Assembly (NCBI GenBank): GCA_017627015.1
Contig: JAGAHP010000006.1
Location: 1-64,000, forward strand
Length of the DNA: 64,000 nucleotides
Direction of reading: 5' to 3'
From: Bacilli bacterium
GTDB lineage: Bacteria > Bacillota_I > Bacilli_A > RF39 > UBA660
Part shown: positions 17,161-24,438 of the stretch, piece by piece
How positions within the stretch are numbered: the stretch's first letter is position 1
How the letters are laid out: each line of letters starts with the position of its first letter
The notes under the pieces: model-generated
Databases searched by the model: none
What the model saw: the letters and a program-made list of their open reading frames with translations, nothing else
What the model was told of the DNA's origin: nothing
Made by a program: the position numbers and the translations under genes

Positions 17161-18621
17161 TTACCTCTCATATTTGTTTTTAAAATAATTAACTAGTGGT
17201 TTTATATTCATTTCCTTTTTACATACTCTTTTACATGTATCAAATATATTATACGCACCTGCATATCTATGAATATTTTTGTTTAAATAATCAGTGATTT
17301 CTTTTATTCTACCTTCTTTAAGAATAGTATCTACATCACCTAAATCTTCATTTATTCTCTCTAGTAACATACCATCAAAAATTGAACCTAGTAAATAATC
17401 TGGAAAATATCCGAAAGATGCATCAGACCAATGCATATCTTGTAAAATTCCTTCACTATCATTTTTAACATCAATACCAAAATAATCTTTATATTTTTCA
17501 TTCCAAAGTTCAGGTAATTTATCAAGATCTATATTATCATTGAATATCGTTCTTTCTAATTCGTATCTAATAATAATATGAAGACAATATGTTAGTTCAT
17601 CTGCTTCTATTCTTATTAATGACTTTTTAGCATCATTTAAGTATTTCATATATTCTTCTAGAGAAATATCTAATTTTGCTTTCTTTTTAAATTCATCATA
17701 TATTGGAATCCAAAAATTAGTATTTCTACCTAGTATGTTTTCATAAAATCTTGATTGACTTTCATGAAGCGCAAGTAAAGGTACTTCAACCATATTTAAC
17801 TCATCAAAATCTTTTTCAGAATATAATTCAAATATTCCATGACCACCTTCATGTATCATAGTAGTTGCGACATCTATAATATCATTTGTTTCTTTAAAAG
17901 CAATTCTGCAATCATTTTTTGATAATTTAGTAGTATATCCATGTGGATAAAAACCAAGTTCTCTTTTATTCTTATCAAAGCCAATATAATCAAGTAAATA
18001 ATTTGATATATCTATTAATTCTGATTTATTATATTTTTGTTCTATACTATTTAATTTCTCTGGTTTTAAATTATTAATTATTGGTATTATTTCTCTTTTT
18101 AGATCTTCAAATAAAGGATCAATATCTTTTGATTTAATACCCCTTTCAAATTCAGATAACATATCATCATATAAATTTTCACTATTTGGATAAATATAAC
18201 TATATATTTCTTTTGTCATATTTATTGTTTTTTCTAAATCTGGTTTAAAAATTTTATAATCATTTTTCTCTTTTGCTTCTGCCCAAACTTGTCTAGATTT
18301 CAATTTTTGTTTAGAAAATTCTTCATATTTATCTTTAGGAATTCTTTTTTCTTTTTCATATTCTTCTTTTAAGTGGGCATAATATAATTTTTTATGTTCA
18401 TCTAATTTTCTATATTCATCACTACCAAGTGCTTTTTCTAGTAAATCTATATATTTATCAGATGTACTCATCTCAAAAATATCCTTTTCTAATTTTGTAT
18501 ATAAATAAGAATAATATTCTATTCCATCCTTTGGAATTTTAGTATCTAATTCCCACATAAGAATTAATAACATCGTTTTTTTATCATTAATATCATTTAA
18601 ATAATTTATAAACTCTTTCAT
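17161..18621 (-). CDS. M32-family metallocarboxypeptidase
   Basis: 486 residues, the usual M32 length. The zinc motif is HEGGH (TMIHEGGHGIFELYSE) near residue 255, with downstream glutamate and the MHWSDASFGYFPDYLLG block characteristic of carboxypeptidase Taq relatives. It should remove C-terminal amino acids from peptides in the cytoplasm. The N-terminus and the catalytic Glu are intact. It has its own extended -10 promoter. Confidence 0.92.
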   Translation of the reverse strand: MKEFINYLNDINDKKTMLLILMWELDTKIPKDGIEYYSYLYTKLEKDIFEMSTSDKYIDLLEKALGSDEYRKLDEHKKLYYAHLKEEYEKEKRIPKDKYEEFSKQKLKSRQVWAEAKEKNDYKIFKPDLEKTINMTKEIYSYIYPNSENLYDDMLSEFERGIKSKDIDPLFEDLKREIIPIINNLKPEKLNSIEQKYNKSELIDISNYLLDYIGFDKNKRELGFYPHGYTTKLSKNDCRIAFKETNDIIDVATTMIHEGGHGIFELYSEKDFDELNMVEVPLLALHESQSRFYENILGRNTNFWIPIYDEFKKKAKLDISLEEYMKYLNDAKKSLIRIEADELTYCLHIIIRYELERTIFNDNIDLDKLPELWNEKYKDYFGIDVKNDSEGILQDMHWSDASFGYFPDYLLGSIFDGMLLERINEDLGDVDTILKEGRIKEITDYLNKNIHRYAGAYNIFDTCKRVCKKEMNIKPLVNYFKNKYER

Positions 18622-18641
18622 ATAATCACCTACTAATATTT

Positions 18642-18652
18642 ATTATATCATA
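18642..18652 (-). promoter_or_regulatory. Extended -10 promoter of the M32/YlmD operon
   Basis: Minus strand TATGATATAAT, located immediately after the U-tract of the TMEM43 gene terminator. Confidence 0.65.
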
Positions 18653-18680
18653 AAAAAATAATTCCTTTTTAGGAATTATT
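18651..18680 (-). terminator. Intrinsic terminator after the TMEM43-like gene
   Basis: AATAATTCC / GGAATTATT stem, 6-base loop, T run on the minus strand; overlaps the final codons of the gene. Confidence 0.75.
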
Positions 18681-19791
18681 CTTTATTTTCTTCTGGAGTT
18701 TTATTAGGTAATTTAACACCTTTCATTTTTAAGAATACAATTAATCCTACTACTACAACTACTAATATAATTGATAATACTGGTCTAAATCTAAACCATG
18801 CGATTGCGATAACTATTAATGAAATAGCAAGTCCAACAACACCTGAGAATAAACCAGTTGAGAAATTAACTATACTTCCTAATACAGGTACTTTATTTGT
18901 TAGATTTTGTAGTGGTGCAAATAATGAACCAATTCCTAGAATAATTGCAAGAGTTCCTAGTATTCTAAGAATCCATTTCATTGTTCTATTAACGCTTGCT
19001 TTATTTTCAAGTATTTCTCTACCTGTATAACTTCCTCTTCTTATTTCATATACATTATGTCCCTTTTTAGCTGTATAAGCTTTAATTGTAGTATCACTTT
19101 GAACACCTAATATACTTACTTCTCCATCAGAAGCATATTTATAAGATATTCTTAAATCTCCTACTTGTGGATCATTAACATCTAGGGAATTTGTTATATA
19201 TTTTTCATTAATTACATATCCTTCAACAGTATTTTTATATTGTTCAGTTAATTTTTCATTATTATAATCTTTATTATAGCTTAATGAATTAACTAATCTT
19301 TCAGGTAAATCAAACGCACCTACTTTAATATTTGAAGCTATATATTCATTACCTTCAAGTTTCATTGAAGATGGATTTTCGTGACCTGCTTTCTTAAATT
19401 CAGATGAATCTACTATACTGTCATCCCATTCTTTACTATAAGAACAAGTTTCCTTATCATTATCATCTGTTTCACAGCTTTCTGTCCATTGATACATTTC
19501 AACTATTCTTTTTAATTTAACTGCTTTTTCTGAAATACCAAATTTAGGATCACTTACTTCTGCAGAATTTGATAAATCTATTTTACCTGTAGTTGCGATT
19601 ATTTTTCCTTCATATTTTGAATCAATTTTTTCACTTGATACATCTGTGTATCCTTTTAAAGCTTCGTTAATTGCATTTTGTTCTTTAACAGTTCTACCCT
19701 CATTATTCCAAAGAATAAAAATACCAACAACGAATAACGCTATTCCCCCTAAAATTCCTCCAGTTTTTTTAGCACTTGTTTTTGTAGCCAT
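18676..19791 (-). CDS. TMEM43-family membrane protein
   Basis: 371 residues: a membrane segment near residues 12-28, a large extramembrane domain (about 40-265), then four closely spaced C-terminal membrane segments. The block GDLRISYKYASDGEVSILGVQ and the initial GGIALFVVGIFILWNNEGRTVK match the TMEM43 (LUMA, DUF1625) pattern, including the position of the membrane bundle. TMEM43 in animals is an inner nuclear membrane/ER protein; bacterial members have no settled role. Monocistronic, with its own terminator. Confidence 0.82.
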   Translation of the reverse strand: MATKTSAKKTGGILGGIALFVVGIFILWNNEGRTVKEQNAINEALKGYTDVSSEKIDSKYEGKIIATTGKIDLSNSAEVSDPKFGISEKAVKLKRIVEMYQWTESCETDDNDKETCSYSKEWDDSIVDSSEFKKAGHENPSSMKLEGNEYIASNIKVGAFDLPERLVNSLSYNKDYNNEKLTEQYKNTVEGYVINEKYITNSLDVNDPQVGDLRISYKYASDGEVSILGVQSDTTIKAYTAKKGHNVYEIRRGSYTGREILENKASVNRTMKWILRILGTLAIILGIGSLFAPLQNLTNKVPVLGSIVNFSTGLFSGVVGLAISLIVIAIAWFRFRPVLSIILVVVVVGLIVFLKMKGVKLPNKTPEENKE

Positions 19792-19863
19792 ACTTACCTC
19801 CTATTTCTAATTTAAGTATACATAAAAGTAAATAAAAAAACAATTAAAATGTAAATCTATTTA

Positions 19864-19892
19864 CAAAAAAAAAACGAACTATAAAGTTCGTT
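19864..19892 (-). terminator. Terminator of the tRNA-Met gene
   Basis: Minus strand ACGAACT-TTAT-AGTTCGT followed by a run of ten T, starting 10 bases after the tRNA CCA end. Confidence 0.8.
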
Positions 19893-19901
19893 TATAATCA
19901 C

Positions 19902-19978
19902 TGGTAGCGACGGAGGGGGTCGAACCCACGACCTTTCGGGTATGAACCGAACGCTCTAGCCAACTGAGCTACATCGCC
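19902..19978 (-). tRNA. tRNA-Met (CAT), elongator type
   Basis: The minus strand gives a 77-base cloverleaf with encoded CCA. Acceptor GGCGATG pairs with CGTCGCT including G-U pairs. The anticodon stem TTCGG/CCGAA carries the loop TTCATAC (anticodon CAT), and the T arm has GGTTCGA. Features of initiator tRNA (C1-A72 mismatch, three GC pairs below the anticodon) are absent, so it is elongator Met rather than fMet; tRNA-Ile2 with a modified C34 is the only alternative. Confidence 0.95.
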
Positions 19979-19997
19979 ATCAAAATTACATAAAAGA

Positions 19998-20006
19998 TTA
20001 TATCAA
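19998..20006 (-). promoter_or_regulatory. Extended -10 promoter of tRNA-Met
   Basis: Minus strand TGATATAAT, 20 bases before the mature tRNA 5' end. It overlaps the current stop codon of mscL and follows the mscL terminator U-tract. Confidence 0.6.
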
Positions 20007-20483
20007 AATAAAAAAAAATATACAAGTAGTTTGTATATGTTTTAATAATTTTCTTTTCTTTAATAAATCTCTAATTTCTTCTAAAAGAACAACTTCATCA
20101 GATTTTACAACTTCTGGAACTTCTTCCTCTTTTTTCTTTTTACCAACTTCCATTAATTTATTAACACCTTTTAACATTAGGAATAATACTAATGCCATTA
20201 TTAAGAAATTAATGATTGCTGTTACAAAATGACCCCAGTTAAGAGCTTGTCCACCCCAAATTTTAATTTTTCCTTGAACTTCTGCTCCACCTATTGAGTT
20301 AATTAATGGATTGATGAAATCTTCAGTTAAAGCATTAACTATAGCAGCAAATGCAGTACCTATAATAACACCGATTGCCATATCCATTACATTACCTCTT
20401 AAAACAAAAGTTTTAAATTCGCCAAAGAATCCTTTCCCTTTTTCTTTAACATTTTTTAGTTTTTTAGAATCGATTTTTTTCAT
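19998..20483 (-). CDS. mscL: Large-conductance mechanosensitive channel MscL, with abnormal C-terminus
   Basis: The channel core is normal: GFFGEFKTFVLRGNVMDMAIGVIIGTAF gives the N-terminal helix and TM1, and the second segment is FLIMALVLFLMLKGVNKL. The C-terminal helix EEIRDLLKK (about residues 130-140) is where the family normally stops. Here the frame continues about 18 residues (KLLKHIQTTCIFFFILI) through its own terminator hairpin and ends inside the tRNA promoter. One base frame change in an A-rich run near 20057 would end it as DLLK..ENY-stop. The extension probably reflects an indel or sequencing error. Function likely intact since the core is complete. Confidence 0.93.
   Translation of the reverse strand: MKKIDSKKLKNVKEKGKGFFGEFKTFVLRGNVMDMAIGVIIGTAFAAIVNALTEDFINPLINSIGGAEVQGKIKIWGGQALNWGHFVTAIINFLIMALVLFLMLKGVNKLMEVGKKKKEEEVPEVVKSDEVVLLEEIRDLLKKRKLLKHIQTTCIFFFILI
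20008..20038 (-). terminator. mscL terminator lying inside the current reading frame
   Basis: Minus strand ATATACAA / TTGTATAT stem followed by nine T. It is translated in the current mscL frame as HIQTTCIFFF, which is unexpected for a real coding end. Confidence 0.7.
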
Positions 20484-20520
20484 ATTCTTTCCTCCTTTAT
20501 TTATATAATATCAAAAATTA

Positions 20521-20550
20521 AATAAAAAAGATAGTAACTAGTACTATCTT
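20521..20550 (-). terminator. Terminator of the ABC exporter gene
   Basis: Minus strand AAGATAGTA / TACTATCTT stem with a short loop and a T run; overlaps the end of the exporter gene. Confidence 0.75.
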
Positions 20551-22279
20551 ATGAATTTAAAGATTCGGTTTCATATAAGTTTTTATAAATCTTATTTGTT
20601 TTTAATAGTTCTTCGTGTTTTCCTTCTCCTACTATTTTTCCACCTTCTACAACATAGATTACATCAGCATCTATAATTGTAGATAGTCTGTGTGCAACTA
20701 TAACTACTGTATGTTCATTTACTAAATTATCAATAGTTTTTTTAATATATTCTTGCGAATTATTATCAAGTGCAGATGTTGCTTCATCAAAAAGTATTAC
20801 TTTTGTATCTTTTGTTAAAGTTCTAGCAATTGATAATCTTTGTTTTTGACCGCCAGAAAGGTTTACTCCGCCTTCCCCTAATAATGTATTATATTGTTTT
20901 GGTAATGATGTAATATAATCATCAAGATATGCCATATTATTATACTTTCTAATATCATCTAATTTAATTCTTTTGTTTATAATTCTAAAATTATTTTTAA
21001 TTGTTCTATTAAATATAAATGGTTCTTGTCTAATAATTGAAATATTTTTTCTTAATGTTTTTTCATCTAAATCTTTAATATCTACTCCATCTAATGTAAT
21101 AGATCCTTTTTTAACATCAAATACTCTAGTTAATAAATTGAATAATGTTGATTTACCTTGTCCAGATCTACCAACAATAGCAATCTTTTTATGTGGTTCT
21201 AATTTTAAATTAAAGTTTTTTAAAATATCTGGTTCATCTGGGTATCCAAATGTAACATTTTTAAACTCTATAACTCCTTTAACTTTCTTTAATTCTACAG
21301 TTCCATATTTTTCATCATCAAACTTCTTATTAAGAACTAGTTCATTTATTCTACCTAACGCAACTGAAACTTTTTGATAAGTTTGATTTAAATCTGATAA
21401 ATTATCAATCATATACATATATCTATAAATATAGTATGTCATTGCGATAAAGAAAGTTAAACTGATACTCTTTTGATATAAAAGAACTGCACATGTAGCG
21501 AATACTCCTACCTCCATAGTTACTCTTAATATTCTTGTTATAATATTAAATTTAATATCCATATTAGTTTCATCAACTGATCTTTTATATAACAATTCAA
21601 TTATTTCTTTCATCTCAGTTAATAAGTTTTTTCTAATACCAAGAGTTTTAATTTCTCTTATACCTCTAACTGATTCAGTAACTAAAGAAGTAAATTTATC
21701 TTGTTCTTTCTTTCTCTTTGAATGTAAACTTTTCATTTTAGGGTTAAAGAATCTCATTATAAATAATAAAATTACCATTATAATTAATATTTCAACACCA
21801 ATAATCCATGAATTATAAAAAATATAAAATATTAATATAAATGCAGCGATAAATTCACCTACAGCAGAAATTAATCTTCTTAAAGTGAATGATAATGCAT
21901 CTGAATCAGTTGTAATTCTATTAATAATTTCACCTGATGCCATTTTTTCATATGCATACGCAGGTAAACTTAATGCTTTAGAATATGCTTCATATCCTAT
22001 TCTTCTAGTTAATCTACTTTCTAATTTAACTAATCCATTATGAGCATAAATCATTAATGCTCCACTAAAGAATGCTGAATAGAAAAAATAAATCAATAAA
22101 TATAATAATGATTTGTTTAAATTTAATTTTGTTATTTCTTCTACGGCCGCACCATTTAAATAACCCGAGAAAATAGATGTAGATTCAACTAACAACAATA
22201 AAATACAGAAAAATATAAATTTCTTTTTTTCTTCTTTCAATAAATTTAAAATTGGTTTAAATTCTCTTAATTGTTTCAT
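20549..22279 (-). CDS. ABC exporter (half transporter, MsbA/multidrug type)
   Basis: 576 residues: an N-terminal six-helix exporter domain (about 1-310) and a C-terminal ATPase with Walker A GRSGQGKSTLF, Q-loop IRQEPF, signature LSGGQKQR, Walker B ILFDEATSALD and switch HRLS. It functions as a homodimer or with a partner elsewhere. No promoter fits in the 22 bases between the upstream terminator and its ribosome site (GAGGTGATAG), so expression probably depends on readthrough of the leader terminator. Substrate unknown; drug or lipid export is the family role. Confidence 0.92.
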   Translation of the reverse strand: MKQLREFKPILNLLKEEKKKFIFFCILLLLVESTSIFSGYLNGAAVEEITKLNLNKSLLYLLIYFFYSAFFSGALMIYAHNGLVKLESRLTRRIGYEAYSKALSLPAYAYEKMASGEIINRITTDSDALSFTLRRLISAVGEFIAAFILIFYIFYNSWIIGVEILIIMVILLFIMRFFNPKMKSLHSKRKKEQDKFTSLVTESVRGIREIKTLGIRKNLLTEMKEIIELLYKRSVDETNMDIKFNIITRILRVTMEVGVFATCAVLLYQKSISLTFFIAMTYYIYRYMYMIDNLSDLNQTYQKVSVALGRINELVLNKKFDDEKYGTVELKKVKGVIEFKNVTFGYPDEPDILKNFNLKLEPHKKIAIVGRSGQGKSTLFNLLTRVFDVKKGSITLDGVDIKDLDEKTLRKNISIIRQEPFIFNRTIKNNFRIINKRIKLDDIRKYNNMAYLDDYITSLPKQYNTLLGEGGVNLSGGQKQRLSIARTLTKDTKVILFDEATSALDNNSQEYIKKTIDNLVNEHTVVIVAHRLSTIIDADVIYVVEGGKIVGEGKHEELLKTNKIYKNLYETESLNS

Positions 22280-22300
22280 ACTATCACCTCTTTATTCCAT

Positions 22301-22326
22301 TAAAAAAACTACTTTTATAAGTAGTT
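22301..22326 (-). terminator. Leader terminator (candidate attenuator) of the ABC exporter
   Basis: Minus strand AACTACTT-ATAA-AAGTAGTT followed by six T. The 5' arm of the stem begins within the stop codon of the 32-codon leader ORF, so a ribosome stalled near that stop would block the hairpin. Confidence 0.75.
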
Positions 22327-22423
22327 AGCAAGCAAAAACAGGAGCAAAAACACGTCTACTCTTACTTTTCTCACTAACCAAATAAAATATAAAATAAATA
22401 ATTTTTATGAATTTATTCTTCAT
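22325..22423 (-). CDS. 32-codon leader peptide, candidate attenuator of the ABC exporter
   Basis: A short ORF with its own promoter (22456-22484), a strong AGGAG ribosome site and a stop codon that enters a terminator. The peptide has a hydrophobic Ile/Phe/Tyr N-terminal half and a basic, then nonpolar end (KSRRVFAPVFAC). Downstream lies an ABC exporter with no promoter of its own. The arrangement matches ribosome-mediated attenuation described for bmrB-bmrCD and antibiotic-resistance leaders. Alternatives are a small secreted or membrane peptide. Family not recognised. Confidence 0.65.
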   Translation of the reverse strand: MKNKFIKIIYFIFYLVSEKSKSRRVFAPVFAC

Positions 22424-22455
22424 GTTCTCACTCCTTTCTCTTTAAATTCAAGTTC

Positions 22456-22484
22456 ATTTTAACAATATATATTATTAAAGTCAA
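22456..22484 (-). promoter_or_regulatory. Promoter of the leader peptide / ABC exporter
   Basis: Minus strand TTGACT, 17-base spacer, TAAAAT. It is divergent from the DUF368 promoter. Confidence 0.7.
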
Positions 22485-22521
22485 GAAAAAAAGAAAAATA
22501 TATAATTAAAACAAAGGTATA

Positions 22522-22532
22522 TATGATATAAT
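22522..22532 (+). promoter_or_regulatory. Extended -10 promoter of the DUF368 gene
   Basis: TATGATATAAT, 17 bases before the ATG at 22550, with TTGGAGG as ribosome site. Confidence 0.65.
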
Positions 22533-22549
22533 TTAATTGGAGGCATAAT

Positions 22550-23551
22550 ATGAAATTTTTTAAGAAAAAAGAAACAGAAGAAAAAAAGAGAAAGAAAAAA
22601 CATTTATCTAAAAGAAAAAAAGAAAAATTAAGATTAGTTAAAAAAGAAGAAAGGGAAAAGAGAAAATTAGAAAGACTTGGTAAAGAATCTAAATTTGATT
22701 TAAAACCATTCTTTGGTGGAATCGCAGTTGGTATAGCAAATATAATTCCTGGTGTAAGTGGCGGAACTATGCTTGTTATATTTGATTTATTTGAAAGACT
22801 AACTGATGCAGTTAGTGATGTGTTTAAAAGAAAAACTGAAACTAGAAAAGAAAGTATTATTTTTATACTAAAAGTTTTATTAGGAACAGGAATTGGTATA
22901 GTAGCTTTTGCTAAAGTACTTGGATTTACTCTAGAACATTTAGAAGCAGAAACAGTATTCTGGTTTATGGGATTAATATTATTTAGTGTTCCATTAGTTG
23001 TTAACAAAGAACTTAAGGATGAAAAATTTAATATAGTATTCTTCTTAATTGGAGTTCTTATTATTGGTGTATTAGAATTCTTTAATTTAAAAGGTATGAA
23101 TAATACAGTTACTGAATCTAATAGTCCATTAGAATATTTAACATTAAGTGGTCTTGGTGTTGTTGGTGGTATATCTATGATATTCCCTGGTATATCTGGT
23201 TCTATGGTAATGTTAGTTCTTGGAAAATATGAAATGATTAGAAGTTATATAGATCAAATAACTACTTTAGATATAAATGTGTTTATTAAACTAGGAGTAT
23301 TTGGTATAGGAGCTTTAATAGGTGTTATTATTAGTTCTAAACTACTTTCTTCTCTATTAAAGAAGCATAAAGGTAAAACTGTTAGTTTAATATTAGGATT
23401 CATAATATCTAGTGCATTAATATTACCATTAAACTTAGAAAACAAAATAAAAATCACACCTGAAAAAATATGTGGATTGTTAGTAAGCTTTATATTAGGT
23501 GGAATAATAATATATTATTTGAACAAGTTAGAAAAAAAGAATTCAGATTAA
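22550..23551 (+). CDS. DUF368 (PopT-type) undecaprenyl-phosphate translocase
   Basis: DUF368 hallmarks are seen: GGIAVGIANIIPGVSGGTM at the first membrane segment, and the second copy of the motif later (GGISMIFPGISGSMVM). Roughly eight to ten membrane segments follow. Members of this family recycle undecaprenyl phosphate across the membrane for cell-wall synthesis. Here an unusual N-terminal extension of about 45 residues is almost wholly Lys/Arg/Glu (KKKETEEKKRKKKHLSKRKK and onward), cytoplasmic and probably disordered. Monocistronic and ended by a strong terminator. Confidence 0.9.
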   Translation: MKFFKKKETEEKKRKKKHLSKRKKEKLRLVKKEEREKRKLERLGKESKFDLKPFFGGIAVGIANIIPGVSGGTMLVIFDLFERLTDAVSDVFKRKTETRKESIIFILKVLLGTGIGIVAFAKVLGFTLEHLEAETVFWFMGLILFSVPLVVNKELKDEKFNIVFFLIGVLIIGVLEFFNLKGMNNTVTESNSPLEYLTLSGLGVVGGISMIFPGISGSMVMLVLGKYEMIRSYIDQITTLDINVFIKLGVFGIGALIGVIISSKLLSSLLKKHKGKTVSLILGFIISSALILPLNLENKIKITPEKICGLLVSFILGGIIIYYLNKLEKKNSD

Positions 23552-23566
23552 TCTGAATTCTTTTTT
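23539..23566. terminator. Bidirectional terminator between convergent genes
   Basis: Perfect palindrome GAATTCAGATTAATCTGAATTC with a T run to the right and an A run to the left. Confidence 0.85.
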
Positions 23567-24035
23567 AATATCCTAATCCTTTAATATAACTCTTTATTTC
23601 AGAACTATATTTATCAGAAGCATTAACGAATAAAACTATATTTTTAGCTCTAATTGTTAACATATATTTCCCGTTACTAATATTTTGATATTTAGAATAG
23701 TCATTAGTCTCTATCTTTAATTGTTCTCTTGATACAGAATCTTTAAAGCTTTCAAAGTTTGCTTTATTTGAATTATATGCAGCTTTGGCATTAGTATCTG
23801 ATGCAAATTCAAAATATTCAATTTGATATTTGTATCCTTTTTCTGATGCAACATATACTTTTTTTACAAATGAATATGATGCGAACTGATTAGTTGCGTC
23901 TGTTATAACAAATCCTTTTTTCTCCATTGCATTTTTAAATTGATCTGGACCTATAGGCTTTTTACTAAAACATCCTGTTAATAAAAATATAGACATGAAT
24001 AAACTAAGTATCATTACTTTTCTGATTTTTTTCAT
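23565..24035 (-). CDS. Hypothetical lipoprotein
   Basis: 156 residues. Lipoprotein signal with lipobox LLTGC (Cys near 22), then a soluble extracytoplasmic domain with the pattern KNAMEKKGFVITDATNQFA. This beginning is typical of small Bacillota lipoproteins of unknown role. No further family recognised. Single gene with its own ribosome site, ended by the shared terminator. Confidence 0.8.
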   Translation of the reverse strand: MKKIRKVMILSLFMSIFLLTGCFSKKPIGPDQFKNAMEKKGFVITDATNQFASYSFVKKVYVASEKGYKYQIEYFEFASDTNAKAAYNSNKANFESFKDSVSREQLKIETNDYSKYQNISNGKYMLTIRAKNIVLFVNASDKYSSEIKSYIKGLGY

Positions 24036-24090
24036 TTTTCTCTCTCCTATTCTAAAATAAGAATAACAAATATTTTTAATAATTACAATA

Positions 24091-24131
24091 AAAAAAGAGT
24101 TTTTAAGACACTAAACTGTCAAAAAACTCTT
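24091..24131 (-). terminator. Terminator of the miaB-ylbF operon
   Basis: Minus strand AAGAGTTTTT / AAAAACTCTT with a 17-base loop and T run; overlaps the final codons of the YlbF gene. Confidence 0.65.
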
Positions 24132-24438
24132 GAAAATTTTTTTGAATATTTGTTATTAATTCATTTAATTTTTTAGAAGAATCTAAATATTTATTATATT
24201 CATCTATACTAGTTAATTCACTATATAATAAATCAAGTTCTTTTTCTTTATCAGAAGTATCATTGTTCTTACTTTCTAATAAAACTATTTCTTTTTGCAT
24301 AGAAGTATATTTGTTTACTAGTTCTTTTACTCTAGAATTAGTATCTAATAATTCTTCATATTTTTTATATGCTTTAAATTCTTTAGAATTAATAATTAAT
24401 TCTTTTAATTCTTCTACTTCATTAATTATACTATTCAT
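24103..24438 (-). CDS. YlbF/YmcA-family regulatory protein
   Basis: 111 residues, wholly helical, with the YlbF/YmcA pattern (NSKEFKAYKKYEELLDTNSRVKEL and the central QKEIVLLESKNN). In Bacillus, YmcA (RicA), YlbF and YaaT form an Fe-S complex that affects RNase Y and mRNA processing, and ymcA also lies next to miaB. The gene overlaps the miaB stop by 8 bases. The conserved synteny supports the ymcA equivalence; no YlbF or YaaT partner is visible here. Confidence 0.85.
   Translation of the reverse strand: MNSIINEVEELKELIINSKEFKAYKKYEELLDTNSRVKELVNKYTSMQKEIVLLESKNNDTSDKEKELDLLYSELTSIDEYNKYLDSSKKLNELITNIQKNFQEFFDSLVS

Noticed and set aside
22459..23007. Minus-strand frame opposite the DUF368 gene
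   Set aside because: No initiation signal; shadow of a clear coding gene on the other strand.
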